A DNA stretch of 62,984 nt from Gammaproteobacteria bacterium (GCA_018820395.1 JAHJOG010000301.1:1-62984), one strand, 5' to 3'; counted from the stretch's first letter, positions 8,312-17,688 are shown. A program made the numbers and translations. The notes: a model not told the origin generated them from the sequence alone.

Positions 8312-8341
8312 GGTTCGATTCCCTCACCCGCTCCAGCTTCT
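8312..8341 (+). repeat. Copy of tRNA-Gly 3' end (right attachment site)
   Basis: These 30 bases repeat the tRNA-Gly 3' end and its flank, lacking one T. No tRNA 5' half lies before it, so it is not a second tRNA gene. It marks the far end of the islet. The rest of the gene-free stretch 8147-8449 shows no gene or clear signal. Confidence 0.75.
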
Positions 8342-8449
8342 AGCAAACGAAGCACTTTCGCCACCGCCGCGCGCCCATTTTTTAAAGTATTCAGTTCGGC
8401 TCACGCGTCCAACACGGGATCACGCCTGCGACCCACCACAGCATCTCTT

Positions 8450-9979
8450 TTACCCCCTAGGCGGATGCTCCACCATCTCCCGCACCCGCCGCCGCAACGC
8501 CCTGTCCCGCCGTTGCTCCTCGTTCCAGTCATCCCGCACACCGCGCCACAGCGCGACGGCCATGATCACGATCACCAGCGTGAACGGCAGAGCGAACACG
8601 ATGGTCGCGGTCTGCACGGCCTTGACTCCGCCGGCCAGCAGCAGGCTGATGGCGATGCCTGCGATGAGGGTGCCCCACACGAGCTTGACGCGGGCGCTCG
8701 GGTTGATCTGCCCGCCGGTGCTCATCATGCCGAGCACCAGCGTGGCGGAGTCGCCGGACGTGATGAAGAACACGAGCACGAGCACGGTGGCGACGCCGGA
8801 AAGCAATCCGCTCATGGGCAAGGAGTCGAACAGCGCGAACATGGCGGTGGAAACGTCGGCGCTCACGGCTTCGGCCATGGGCAGGCCGTGGATGATCTGC
8901 TGGTGAAGCGCGGTTCCGCCGAAGACCGAAAACCAGATGAAGGCCGCCAGCGTCGGCGCCAGCACGGTGCCCAGGACAAACTCGCGGATGGTGCGGCCGC
9001 GTGAGACGCGCGCGATGAAGAGCCCGACGAAGGGCGACCAGCTCACCCACCACGCCCAATAGAAGACGGTCCAGCCGCTGATCCAGCCGCTGTCGCGGAA
9101 GGGCGTCATGCGCAGGCTCATGCGCACGAATTCGCTCACGTAGCTGCCCAGCGTGCTGGTGAAGGTGTCCATGATGGCCACGGTCGGCCCCATCACGAAG
9201 ATCGCCAGAGTGAGCAGCGCGGCGAGGATCAGGTTGAAGTTCGACAGCCACTTGATGCCCTTGGTCACGCCGGTGACGGCCGAGGCCAGAAAGAGCACGG
9301 TGGTCACCAGGATGATGCCCACTTGCGACGTGCTGCCGACCGGCAGGCCCATCAACGCGTTCAGGCCGCTGTTGATCTGCAGCGCACCCATGCCGAGCGA
9401 CGCCGCGACGCCGAAGGCGGTGGCGATCACGGCCAGCACGTTGGCGACCGAGCCGAGCTTCTTGAGCGGCGCCCATGGCAAGGACTCGACGGCTGTGCTC
9501 ACCAGCGCAGAGCCGCCCTTTCGGAACTGGAAGAAGGCAATGGCCAACGCTACGATGCTGTAGACGGCCCACGGGTGCAGGCCCCAGTGAAAGAAGCTGT
9601 AGCGCATGGCCGCGTTGGCCGCTTCGGGCGTGTGGGCCGCGATGCCGGGGGGCGGCTCGCCATAGTGCGAGATCGGCTCGGCCACGCCCCAGAACACCAG
9701 GCCGATGCCCATGCCGGCCGAGAACAGCATGGCAAACCACGAGCCGATGGAAAACTCGGGTTCGTCGTCTTCGGCGCCGAGCTTCAGGTCGCCGTAGCGG
9801 CTGAAGGCCAGCACCGCGGCCAGCACCACCAGACCCAGCACCACCCACAAGTAGAGCCACCCGAAGTCGCGCGTGATGAACGCCAGCATCGCGTCGAAGA
9901 TCTGGCCCAGGGACGCGGGGTGCACGACACCCCACACGACGATGCACAGGATGAGCCCGGCTGAAAAGATGAGTTGCAT
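8450..9979 (-). CDS. BCCT family betaine/choline/carnitine transporter
   Basis: This 509-residue inner-membrane protein has about twelve hydrophobic segments and the family's markers: FSAGMGIGLVFWGVAEPISH early, and YWAWWVSWSPFVGLFIARVSRGRTIREF near residues 300-325. That Trp-rich segment forms the substrate box for trimethylammonium groups in BCCT carriers. They import osmoprotectants or quaternary amine nutrients, usually with sodium or protons. Length matches the family. The C-terminal tail is short and charged (DDWNEEQRRDRALRRR), as in members that sense osmotic stress, though that is not proof. It is divergent from the Hsp70-like gene; 106 bases lie between them. It is the first core-like gene after the islet. 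Confidence 0.93.
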   Translation of the reverse strand: MQLIFSAGLILCIVVWGVVHPASLGQIFDAMLAFITRDFGWLYLWVVLGLVVLAAVLAFSRYGDLKLGAEDDEPEFSIGSWFAMLFSAGMGIGLVFWGVAEPISHYGEPPPGIAAHTPEAANAAMRYSFFHWGLHPWAVYSIVALAIAFFQFRKGGSALVSTAVESLPWAPLKKLGSVANVLAVIATAFGVAASLGMGALQINSGLNALMGLPVGSTSQVGIILVTTVLFLASAVTGVTKGIKWLSNFNLILAALLTLAIFVMGPTVAIMDTFTSTLGSYVSEFVRMSLRMTPFRDSGWISGWTVFYWAWWVSWSPFVGLFIARVSRGRTIREFVLGTVLAPTLAAFIWFSVFGGTALHQQIIHGLPMAEAVSADVSTAMFALFDSLPMSGLLSGVATVLVLVFFITSGDSATLVLGMMSTGGQINPSARVKLVWGTLIAGIAISLLLAGGVKAVQTATIVFALPFTLVIVIMAVALWRGVRDDWNEEQRRDRALRRRVREMVEHPPRG

Positions 9980-10085
9980 GAGCTGGTTCCTCCGATTGAA
10001 TGCGTCGCGCGGTCCGCAGTGCCGACGCGCTGACGCTCATGGCAGACTGCAGCATAAAAGAACGCAGATCGAGCCCTCCCGCGCC

Positions 10086-11399
10086 ATGACCCGTCCCCCC
10101 TCGCCCGCCGCCCCACCCTTCTGCGCCATCGACTTCGGCACCTCCAATTCCGCCATCGCCCTCTCAGGCGCGGACGGCCGCATGGCGCTGGTCGACGTCG
10201 AGCCGGGCCATGTGACCATGCCTACCGCGGTCTTCTATCAGGTCGAAGGGCTGGCCGCGCACGAAGAGCCGCGGCGCCTGTACGGGCGGCAGGCGCTTGC
10301 GGCCTATGTCGAGGGGCACGAGGGTCGGCTCATGCGGTCGATGAAGAGCATCCTCGGATCGACGCTGGCCGAGCAGAGCACCGACGTCGGCGACGGGCGC
10401 TCGGTGCGCTATCTCGACGTGGTGGCAGGCTACCTGCAGCGGCTGAAGACGGTGGCCGAGCGCCAGGCCGGCAAACCGATCGAGCGTGCGGTGCTGGGCC
10501 GGCCGGTGTACTTCGTCGACGACGACCCGGAGCGCGATGCCGCGGCACAAGCGGCGCTGGCGAGTGCAGCATGGTCGGTCGGGTTGCGCGAGCTGAGCTT
10601 TCAGTACGAGCCGATCGCCGCCGCGCTCGACTACGAACAAGGCGCCGAGCGCGAAGCCCTGGTGCTGGTGGCCGACATCGGCGGCGGCACGTCCGACTTC
10701 TCGCTGGTGCGCGTGGGGCCCGAGCGGCGCGGGCGGCTCGACCGCAAGGACGACATCCTCGCCAGTCACGGCGTGCACATCGCGGGCACCGACTTCGATC
10801 GTCACGTGGAGCTCGCGAGCATCCTGCCGCTGTGCGGCTATCGCGGCCTCGGGCCACAGCGCGCGGGCGAGGCGCCGCGCGAAGTGCCGAGCCGCGTGTA
10901 CTTCGACCTCGCGACCTGGCACCTGATCAACACGGTGTATGCCGCGTCGCGGGTGGCCGAGCTGCGCCGCATGCGCGACTTCTACGGCGACCCGCAACAG
11001 CACCGCCGGCTCATGACCGTGCTGGACGAGCACCTGGGCCACGCCCTCATCGGCCAGGCCGAAGCCGCCAAGATCGCGGTGGCGGAAGGCGGCCGCACGC
11101 GCATCGCCCTGGATCGACTCGAAGTCGGGTTGGAAGCGACGCTCGACGAGGCTCAAGCCGTGCAGGTGCTCGACGCCGATCTCGACCGCATCGTCGACGC
11201 CGCAGCCGAGACCCTGCGCGCAGCCGGCGTGCGCGCGAAGGACGTGGACGTCGTGTACTTCACCGGCGGCTCGACCGGCTTCCGTCCGCTCACCGAGCGC
11301 ATCGCGGCGCGGCTGCCCACGGCGATGGCGCTGCATGGGGATCGGCATGCGAGCGTGGCGCAGGGGCTGGGAGTGCATGCGCAGCGCTTGTTCGGTTGA
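10086..11399 (+). CDS. yegD: Hsp70-family protein, YegD-like
   Basis: The frame is open from 9873, but that part overlaps the divergent transporter; the ATG at 10086 gives a protein that begins like its family (IDFGTSNSAIAL within the first 25 residues). At 437 residues it is a short Hsp70/actin-fold ATPase without the substrate-binding lid. Phosphate 1 (DFGTSNS), phosphate 2 (VADIGGGTSDFSLV) and adenosine (YFTGGSTGFRPL) motifs are all present. YegD-type proteins are chaperone-like, and their clients are not well defined. It stands alone, with no DnaJ or GrpE partner near. Confidence 0.9.
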   Translation: MTRPPSPAAPPFCAIDFGTSNSAIALSGADGRMALVDVEPGHVTMPTAVFYQVEGLAAHEEPRRLYGRQALAAYVEGHEGRLMRSMKSILGSTLAEQSTDVGDGRSVRYLDVVAGYLQRLKTVAERQAGKPIERAVLGRPVYFVDDDPERDAAAQAALASAAWSVGLRELSFQYEPIAAALDYEQGAEREALVLVADIGGGTSDFSLVRVGPERRGRLDRKDDILASHGVHIAGTDFDRHVELASILPLCGYRGLGPQRAGEAPREVPSRVYFDLATWHLINTVYAASRVAELRRMRDFYGDPQQHRRLMTVLDEHLGHALIGQAEAAKIAVAEGGRTRIALDRLEVGLEATLDEAQAVQVLDADLDRIVDAAAETLRAAGVRAKDVDVVYFTGGSTGFRPLTERIAARLPTAMALHGDRHASVAQGLGVHAQRLFG

Positions 11400-11549
11400 C
11401 GCGCAAACCGAGCAGGCATCGACTAAGCCGGTGCCAGCTGCGAATCCGTCTCGAAATGCATGACGGGTTGCACGAATTTCGGCAAGAAGCAGTCCGGACG
11501 TCGTGTTACAAGAAGAAACCGATTTCAACTGCTTCAGAGAGACGATCGA

Positions 11550-13403
11550 ATGGTGAGATGGATTGCGGCGTGCCTTGCCGTGGGACTGCTCGGCGGATGC
11601 GATCGCCTGGCAACTTTGTGGACGTCGCCCGCAGAGCGCATCGAATTGGCTTTTCCCGTCCCTGACGAGGTTTCGCTGTCTTTCAAGCGACTGCTCGAGG
11701 CCTCCGCATCCGACGACCTTGGCGCGCGCGCTGCCGAGAGACAGTACGAAAAGTTGCGGCAGGTCCGCGCACTGACTTGCACTGCGTCTATGTCGGTGGG
11801 CCGCTTCGACACGTCAACGGAAATCAAGAGCAAGGTCGCCGATCCGAAGTGCTTCGGCGAACAGAATGAATTGCTGGCCGAATGGGTCGGGCTTCGCCGC
11901 GTGGCAGCGAGCATGAAACTGCCGCCTATCGTGCCCTTGGAGCAGTTGCCGCCGACCCGCGCGCTGCCGAGTGTGGGTGAGACCACAGTCGGCATCACCA
12001 CGTCCGCCGCATCCAACGTGGCCGTGCTGACTTCCGCGCAGCAGAAGTTGACCGCGATACGGCTGCCGGACGGCCAGCCGATCCAGACATTTTCCGCAGG
12101 CGACTACGCGCACACGGGCCTGGAGCTGTCACCCAACGGGCGGATCTTTGCGATCCCGCACGGCTACAACCGCGGCATGAGTTTCTTCGACGTCGAGTCC
12201 GGCGCGAAGATCTGGACAAGCAGCAAATACCTTCGCCTGATTACCTGGTTGCCCGAGCTCGAAGGACTCGTGATGACTCGGAGTGCGCAAGGCCAAGAGG
12301 CCGTGCTGATCGATGCCTTGACCGGCAAGTCCGCGCCCTATCCGATCGCCGAGAAACGCCCCACCTGGTCGGCGATCGTCCCCGGCGCACCTCACAAGCG
12401 TCTGATCGGCGGCAGCTCCAGCGTGTCCATCGTCGATCACGAGCGCGACGGCAACGGCGTTCTTCTCGCTGTGCCTGCGGACCACCGGCGCCTGGCCAAG
12501 CCCGTGACTTCGTCCGCTCCCATGCTGATGAACAACGGCAGGACGATCGTCTACGTGACGATGACGAGCCTCGCTTGGGCCGATCTCGAAACGGGCGATC
12601 AAGGTTACTGGGATACGGCGGCGCTTCGCGGAAACGGATACGCCAAGCTCGACGAAACGCACGTTTACTTCGCCGCCTCTGAGCTCGGAGCGTTTCGCCA
12701 GCAAGGCAAGGTTCTGGACATCAACCAGGCCACCATCGCTTCAGACCTGAAGTTCCAGCACAACGATGGGTTGATATTGCCTATGACGCCGAGGAGCGGT
12801 TTCATGCGCCGCGGCGAGAGCGCGCTGATCGGAAGTGCGGTCGAAACCGGACCGCCTGAAGATCTGCAAAAGGCCATTGCCTCGGCGCAACTCGAAACTC
12901 AACTCGCCAAACTGCGGGCTGCAGCACAGGCTCAGGAGCGCCAGATCAATGGGCTTCAGACAGCGATGCCGGCACCGCCAGTTGCACAGGCACTGCTCGA
13001 TCAAGTGCCAGCCAATGCCGAGGTCGCAGTGCTCGGTGTTTATGAGTCGAAGGCCGGATCACACGGTCTGGGCAGGACCAGGTCAGCAGGATTCGTGCGG
13101 GTGACGGTCACGCCGGCATCGAAGCCGCTCGTCCTCGTGCTTACCAGCTACGAGCCGGTGCGCTGGATCATCAACAACAGCGGACGGAAGATATCGGCAA
13201 TCCTCATCTCGGGTTATTACGATTCATCCGCGCTCGGCATCACGAACGTCCCCGTGCTGAAGATCGGGTCGAGCTATGCGTACAAGATGGACAGCCCCGA
13301 GTACACCCGACTCAAGTCAGACATTGCTCGCTACGTGTCGAACCCGGTGCGAAGTTTTCAGGGGACTTATTCCGGCCAGGAGTTTTCGGTCCCGAGTTTC
13401 TAG
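11550..13403 (+). CDS. Large hypothetical lipoprotein, possible beta-propeller
   Basis: The frame opens at 11460, but the ATG at 11550 follows a GAGAGACG site and starts a proper lipoprotein signal: MVRWIAACLAVGLLGGC, with lipobox LGGC. The 617-residue product would be anchored in the envelope. Residues about 150-440 contain repeated strand-rich units with phrases such as GMSFFDVESGAKIW and TSLAWADLETGDQGYW, which suggests a WD/YVTN-like propeller. A short coiled coil (about 450-490, KAIASAQLETQLAKLRAAAQ) leads to a C-terminal domain that I do not recognise (LVLTSYEPVRWIINNSGRKI). Propeller is a pattern judgement. The neighbours give no clue to its role. Confidence 0.65.
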   Translation: MVRWIAACLAVGLLGGCDRLATLWTSPAERIELAFPVPDEVSLSFKRLLEASASDDLGARAAERQYEKLRQVRALTCTASMSVGRFDTSTEIKSKVADPKCFGEQNELLAEWVGLRRVAASMKLPPIVPLEQLPPTRALPSVGETTVGITTSAASNVAVLTSAQQKLTAIRLPDGQPIQTFSAGDYAHTGLELSPNGRIFAIPHGYNRGMSFFDVESGAKIWTSSKYLRLITWLPELEGLVMTRSAQGQEAVLIDALTGKSAPYPIAEKRPTWSAIVPGAPHKRLIGGSSSVSIVDHERDGNGVLLAVPADHRRLAKPVTSSAPMLMNNGRTIVYVTMTSLAWADLETGDQGYWDTAALRGNGYAKLDETHVYFAASELGAFRQQGKVLDINQATIASDLKFQHNDGLILPMTPRSGFMRRGESALIGSAVETGPPEDLQKAIASAQLETQLAKLRAAAQAQERQINGLQTAMPAPPVAQALLDQVPANAEVAVLGVYESKAGSHGLGRTRSAGFVRVTVTPASKPLVLVLTSYEPVRWIINNSGRKISAILISGYYDSSALGITNVPVLKIGSSYAYKMDSPEYTRLKSDIARYVSNPVRSFQGTYSGQEFSVPSF

Positions 13404-13431
13404 CGGACGCGCCGCAAGGCATGATCATTCG

Positions 13432-13631
13432 ATGGCAAGGAATGTAAAAATCAAGGCGCGCGTCGCCGACCTCGATCGCCTCTCGAAGATCGCCGCATCC
13501 ATCAGCGACGCCGGTCCCACCGAGATCTTTCAGGACGACACCTTTTTCGCCTGCCCGCAAGGGCGCCTCAAGCTTCGCGTCTTCCATCTGATGAGACGGC
13601 GTACGTCAATCTGCTCGGCCAGCAAGACTGA
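13432..13631 (+). pseudogene. CYTH-domain (class IV adenylate cyclase-like) gene, internally deleted
   Basis: The N-terminus is convincing CYTH: an ATG at 13432 gives MARNVKIKARVADLDRL, then QDDTFF and GRLKLRV, the first strands with the ExK-type motif (here KIKAR) and the RLKLR motif of the triphosphate tunnel. After about residue 53 the match stops. In the next frame the sequence reads DETAYVNLLGQQD and a TGA at 13629, similar to the usual C-terminal AYVDLL of this family. The middle, roughly 100 codons, is gone and the two ends are out of frame. No working enzyme is expected. Confidence 0.7.
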
Positions 13632-13638
13632 CGCCGCC

Positions 13639-14928
13639 TCAGCGTGAGGCATCTCCCGTGCGCGAAAGCGGAGGGGCCTCCCGCATCCTTTGTGCCTCGG
13701 TTGGCGCGCCACCCCGCAACACCGCCAGCGCCGCCACCGCAACCACGCTCAGCCCGCCCGACACCCACAACGCCCCGACGCCCCAACGGTCCAAGCAGAG
13801 CCCGAAGAGCCACGGCGCGAGCGCCTGCGCGATGCGTGCGGGCACCATCAGGAACCCCTGGCGTTCGCCATACCCCGCCGGGCCGAAGAGCACGAGCGGC
13901 AAGGTGCCCTTGGCGATGGTGAGGATGCCATTGCCTGCGCCGTGAAAGACCACGAAGACGGCCGCGGCCGCCGGCCCGACCACCGCGAACACGACGGCGC
14001 CGATCGGGTGCATGACGGCAGCGAGCCGCGCCGACAGCAAGGGATGGAATCGCCGCAGCAAACCGACTTCCAACAAGCGTGCGCCGACCTGGGCCGGCCC
14101 GACGAGCGCGCCGATGGCGACGGCCGCGGCGACGGTGGCGCCACCCGCGACGAGCAAGCGCGGAAGGTGCGCGGCCATGGCGGTGCTGATGAACCACGTC
14201 ACAGCGAAGACGACGGCAAGCAGGACGGATGCGACGAACGGGCTGCGCCCGCTCGGACCGGCGTCGGCTCTGTCGGCGTTGCCATTGCCGTTGCGGTCAC
14301 CAGCGCCATCGCCATCACCTCCTGCCGCACCCTGCGCGCCCGTCGAGTCCGGCGCCCTGCCCCGTTCCGCCCTGGGCAGCGCGCCGTTGAGAGGCAACGC
14401 CAGAAAGAGATGAAGCGCCGCCCATGCGAAGCACGCGCCTCGCCAGCCCACGTGTGCTTCGAGCAGGGTCGACAGCGGCCACCCGACGGTGCTTGCGAAT
14501 CCGGCGATCAGCGTGATGCCCGAAATGGCGCCTCTGGAATCGCGGCCATACAGTCGCACGAGCGTCGCGAAGGCCGCTTCGTAGAGCCCGCTCCCCATGC
14601 CGATGCCGATCACCGCCCAGGCCGCGAAGAGCCCGAGCACGGAGTCGGCCGATCCGAGCAGAGCCAGGCCCGCCGCGAAGATGGCGTTGGTCGCCATCAA
14701 CACCGGCCGACCGCCCCATCGGTCGATGCAGCGCCCCGCATACGGGCCGAGCAGCGCCGACACGCCGAGTGCGAACGAGAAGGCCGCGAACACCGTGGGC
14801 GTCGAGACGCCGAGCGCCTTCGCCATCGGCGCAGCGAGCATCGCAGGCAAGTAATACGACGATGCCCAGGCCAGGGTCTGCGTGGTGCCGAGCGCTGCGA
14901 TGACGGGCACGCGGCGCGAGACGTACAT
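13639..14928 (-). CDS. MFS transporter at the end of the arsenic operon
   Basis: The ATG at 14928 shares one base with the arsH stop (TGATG), so this 429-residue protein is translated with the arsenic genes. It has about twelve membrane segments and MFS loop signatures (GPYAGRCIDRWGGRP after segment 2, LYGRDSRG in the first half). The central loop near residues 195-225 is a Gly/Asp/Asn run (GAQGAAGGDGDGAGDRNGNG) and looks recently expanded. MFS genes in ars operons export arsenic compounds in several cases (for example ArsJ with a GAPDH partner), but no GAPDH is here. The substrate is unknown. Confidence 0.85.
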   Translation of the reverse strand: MYVSRRVPVIAALGTTQTLAWASSYYLPAMLAAPMAKALGVSTPTVFAAFSFALGVSALLGPYAGRCIDRWGGRPVLMATNAIFAAGLALLGSADSVLGLFAAWAVIGIGMGSGLYEAAFATLVRLYGRDSRGAISGITLIAGFASTVGWPLSTLLEAHVGWRGACFAWAALHLFLALPLNGALPRAERGRAPDSTGAQGAAGGDGDGAGDRNGNGNADRADAGPSGRSPFVASVLLAVVFAVTWFISTAMAAHLPRLLVAGGATVAAAVAIGALVGPAQVGARLLEVGLLRRFHPLLSARLAAVMHPIGAVVFAVVGPAAAAVFVVFHGAGNGILTIAKGTLPLVLFGPAGYGERQGFLMVPARIAQALAPWLFGLCLDRWGVGALWVSGGLSVVAVAALAVLRGGAPTEAQRMREAPPLSRTGDASR

Positions 14929-15641
14929 CAGAGGGCCCGCTGGTTCACTCGCCGGGACAAGGCTTCTGCCGATTCCCGGCGCTCGCTGTAGCGGTCGGTC
15001 AGATAGGCGGTCGAGTCCCGCGTCAGCAGCGTGAATTTCACCAGCTCTTCCATCACGTCGACCACGCGTTCGTAGTACGCCGACGGTTTCATGCGGCCGG
15101 CCTCGTCGAATTCCATGAAGGCCTTGGCGACGGACGATTGGTTGGGGATGGTGATCATGCGCATCCAGCGCCCGAGCACGCGCATCTGGTTGACCGCGTT
15201 GAACGACTGCGAGCCGCCCGAGACTTCCATGACGGCCAGCGTCTTGCCTTGTGTGGGCCGCACCGCGCCGAGCGAGAGTGGAATCCAGTCGATCTGCGCC
15301 TTCAGGATGCCGCTCATCGCGCCGTGACGTTCGGGCGATGTCCAGACCATGCCCTCGGCCCACTCGGCCAGGCTGCGAAGCTCCGCCACCTTGGGATGGT
15401 CATCAGGTGCGCCGTCGGGGAGCGGTAGGTCGTGCGGATGGAAGATGCGCGTCTCGGCGCCCAGCGCTTGCAGCAGGCGCGCGGCCTCTTCGCTCAGCAG
15501 GCGGCTGTACGAGCGCTCGCGCACCGAGCCGTAGAGCAGCAGGATGCGGGGCGCGTGGCTGGCGCGCTCACGCGGATGCAGTCGCTCGAGGTCTGTCGCA
15601 CGGAAGCACGCCGAATCGACGTTCGGCAACTCAGGCTTCAT
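14928..15641 (-). CDS. arsH: ArsH, NADPH-dependent FMN reductase / organoarsenical oxidase
   Basis: This 237-residue flavodoxin-fold protein shows the ArsH markers: [16 protein letters not shown] (FMN phosphate loop, near 34-49), [19 protein letters not shown] and [19 protein letters not shown]. ArsH oxidises trivalent methylarsenicals and aromatic arsenicals to the less toxic pentavalent forms and also has general flavin reductase activity. Length fits the family. It overlaps the end of acr3 by 11 bases upstream and the MFS gene by one base downstream, so all three are coupled. Confidence 0.95.
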   Translation of the reverse strand: MKPELPNVDSACFRATDLERLHPRERASHAPRILLLYGSVRERSYSRLLSEEAARLLQALGAETRIFHPHDLPLPDGAPDDHPKVAELRSLAEWAEGMVWTSPERHGAMSGILKAQIDWIPLSLGAVRPTQGKTLAVMEVSGGSQSFNAVNQMRVLGRWMRMITIPNQSSVAKAFMEFDEAGRMKPSAYYERVVDVMEELVKFTLLTRDSTAYLTDRYSERRESAEALSRRVNQRAL

Positions 15642-16686
15642 ACCAGCCGCGCGAGGAGTTCACGACCTTCACCACGGCCAACATGATAGGCACCTCGATG
15701 AGGACCCCGACCACCGTCGCGAGTGCGGCGCCCGACTGGAATCCGAACAGGCTGATGGCAGCGGCCACGGCCAGCTCGAAGAAATTGGACGCGCCGATGA
15801 GCGCCGACGGGCACGCGATGCTGTGCTTTTCGCCGAGCGCGCGATTCAGCCCGTAGGCCAGCCCCGAATTGAAGACGACCTGGATCAGGATCGGCACCGC
15901 CAGCATCGCGATCACCAGCGGCTGCCGCAGGATCGCCTCGCCCTGGAATGCGAAGAGCAGCACCAGCGTGAGCAGCAGCGCGGCGATGGACCACGGCCCG
16001 ATGCGATGCAGCACCCGGTCGAACGCCGCCTGCCCACGGCGCAGCAGTTGACGCCGCCACAGCTGCGCGAAGATCACGGGCAGCACGATGTAGAGCACGA
16101 CCGAGGTGATCAGCGTGTCCCACGGTACCGTGATCGCCGACAGGCCCAGCAACAGTCCGACGATGGGCGCGAAGGCGAACACCATGATGGTGTCGTTCAG
16201 CGCCACCTGCGACAGCGTGAAGGCCGGGTCGCCGCCCGTGAGCCGGCTCCACACGAACACCATCGCCGTGCACGGTGCGGCGGCCAGCAGGATCAGTCCG
16301 GCCACGTAGCTGTCGAGCTGATCGGCCGGCAGATGGTCGGCAAACACGTGCCGCACGAAGAGCCAGCCGAGAAAGGCCATGGAGAAAGGCTTCACGGCCC
16401 AGTTGACGAAGAGCGTCACGCCGATGCCGCGCCAGTGGCGTCCCACCTGCGTCAGCGCGGCGAAGTCCACGCGCAGCAGCATCGGGATGATCATCACCCA
16501 GATGAGCACGCCCACCGGGAGGTTCACCTTGGCGACTTCGAGCCGGCCCACGGCCTGGAAGGCCGACGGAAACCACTGGCCGAGCGCAATGCCGACCACG
16601 ATGCACAGAAACACCCACACCGTGAGATAGCGTTCGAAGACGCTCATCGGCGCCGCCTTGCGCGGTGTTTCGAGGATGGCACTCAT
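15631..16686 (-). CDS. acr3: Acr3-type arsenite efflux permease
   Basis: The ATG at 16686 gives a 351-residue protein with ten membrane segments. [12 protein letters not shown] (Cys139) is the fourth-segment motif whose cysteine is essential in Acr3 carriers. It expels arsenite (and sometimes antimonite) using the proton motive force, without an ArsA ATPase. The frame runs further upstream, but that stretch overlaps arsC and is non-coding in character. The start lies 8 bases after the arsC stop. It takes the product of the two upstream reductases. Confidence 0.95.
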   Translation of the reverse strand: MSAILETPRKAAPMSVFERYLTVWVFLCIVVGIALGQWFPSAFQAVGRLEVAKVNLPVGVLIWVMIIPMLLRVDFAALTQVGRHWRGIGVTLFVNWAVKPFSMAFLGWLFVRHVFADHLPADQLDSYVAGLILLAAAPCTAMVFVWSRLTGGDPAFTLSQVALNDTIMVFAFAPIVGLLLGLSAITVPWDTLITSVVLYIVLPVIFAQLWRRQLLRRGQAAFDRVLHRIGPWSIAALLLTLVLLFAFQGEAILRQPLVIAMLAVPILIQVVFNSGLAYGLNRALGEKHSIACPSALIGASNFFELAVAAAISLFGFQSGAALATVVGVLIEVPIMLAVVKVVNSSRGWYEA

Positions 16687-16694
16687 GGCGGCTT

Positions 16695-17192
16695 TCAGTT
16701 CGAGGAAATGCGTTGGAGCTGCGCTTGCAGTTCGGCGTTGCTCATCTCGCCCAGCGCGGGGAGCTGCGCGAGCTGGAGCATGCGATAGGCGATCGCCTGG
16801 CGGGTGAGTTCGAAGGCCTGGCGTTTGGCGTCGTCGCCGCCCGGGGTGTTGGACGGGTCGGGGTAGCCCCAGTGCGCCTTCACCGGACTGCCGGGCCAGT
16901 ACGGGCAGGTTTCCTGCGCGGCGCTGTCGCATACCGTGATCACGGCGCGCATGGCCGGCGAATCGGCGCCGGCGAATTCGTCCCAGCTCTTGCTGCGGCA
17001 GTCATGGGTGTCGACGCCGGCTTGCGCGAGCACCTCCAGGGCGAAGGGGTTGATCTTTCCGCTGGGCGCGCTCCCGGCGCTGAAGGCGCGGATGTCCTTG
17101 CCGAGCGCCGACGCCCAGTGGTTGAGCATGCCTTCGGCGAGCACGCTGCGGGCCGAATTGTGGGTGCAGAGGATGAGGATGTTCGTGGTCAT
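16695..17192 (-). CDS. arsC: Arsenate reductase, thioredoxin-coupled (second copy)
   Basis: This 165-residue protein has the low-molecular-weight phosphatase fold: the P-loop CTHNSAR (Cys9, Arg15) and ITVCDSAAQETCP with Cys88 and Cys96, the pair that relays the disulphide in S. aureus-type ArsC. It reduces arsenate to arsenite, which Acr3 exports. It follows the first arsC with a one-base gap and differs clearly from it (Asn-rich, C-terminal helix longer), so it is not a recent duplication. Start chosen at the ATG 6 residues before the P-loop. Confidence 0.93.
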   Translation of the reverse strand: MTTNILILCTHNSARSVLAEGMLNHWASALGKDIRAFSAGSAPSGKINPFALEVLAQAGVDTHDCRSKSWDEFAGADSPAMRAVITVCDSAAQETCPYWPGSPVKAHWGYPDPSNTPGGDDAKRQAFELTRQAIAYRMLQLAQLPALGEMSNAELQAQLQRISSN

Positions 17193-17193
17193 G

Positions 17194-17688
17194 TCAGCGG
17201 GTTCCGATGTCTCTCACTTCACGCTGGAGCGCCATCTTCTCGAGCTTGTCGATCGGCAGCGAGAGCATGAATTCGAGCCGGCGCTTGAGCGTGACCGCGG
17301 TATCCATGAAAGCGCGATCTTTCTCTTCGGGCGTCCCTTCGACCGCCGCCGGATCGGGCAAGCCCCAGTGCGCCGTGATGGGCTGACCGGGCCAGACCGG
17401 ACACACTTCGCCGGCCGCCTGGTCGCACACGGTGATCACGAAGTCCATCGCAGGTGCGTCGCCCGTCGCGAACTCTCCCCACGACTTGCTCCTGTACCCG
17501 GCGTCGTTCACATGGAGCTTGCGCAGCGTGGCCAGCGCGAGCGGATGCACGGCGCCCTTGGGATGACTGCCTGCGGAGAACGCCTTGAACCTCGACGCGC
17601 CCAGCTTGTTCAGCAGGCCTTCGGCGAGGACGGACCGGGCGGAGTTGCCGGTGCAGATGAACAGCACGTTGTGGATCCTGTCAGTCAT
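17194..17688 (-). CDS. arsC: Arsenate reductase, thioredoxin-coupled (first copy)
   Basis: The ATG at 17688 gives a 164-residue protein starting close to the P-loop (CTGNSAR, Cys12 to Arg18), as in the family; the frame is open up to 17772 but without support. ITVCDQAAGEVCPVWPG carries the two relay cysteines. Like its neighbour it belongs to the thioredoxin-linked class. Having two divergent arsC genes may extend arsenate range or expression level, which is inference. It follows arsR by 84 bases. Confidence 0.93.
   Translation of the reverse strand: MTDRIHNVLFICTGNSARSVLAEGLLNKLGASRFKAFSAGSHPKGAVHPLALATLRKLHVNDAGYRSKSWGEFATGDAPAMDFVITVCDQAAGEVCPVWPGQPITAHWGLPDPAAVEGTPEEKDRAFMDTAVTLKRRLEFMLSLPIDKLEKMALQREVRDIGTR

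Larger units (their letters stand above)
3243..8341. mobile_element. tRNA-Gly integrated islet carrying RHS toxin and HEPN protein
   Basis: About 5.1 kb lies between the tRNA-Gly 3' end and a copy of that end at 8312-8341. It holds an RHS toxin gene, a candidate immunity gene and a HEPN-domain gene. The immunity and HEPN genes are lower in GC than the core genes after 8450. There is no integrase inside the repeats; two integrase remnants lie just outside, before the tRNA. The islet is therefore either immobile or moved in trans. The boundaries rest on the repeat; calling it a mobile element is inference. Confidence 0.55.

Noticed and set aside
8312..8341. A second tRNA-Gly gene
   Set aside because: Only the 3' end is present, with one base missing; no D arm or anticodon arm precedes it.
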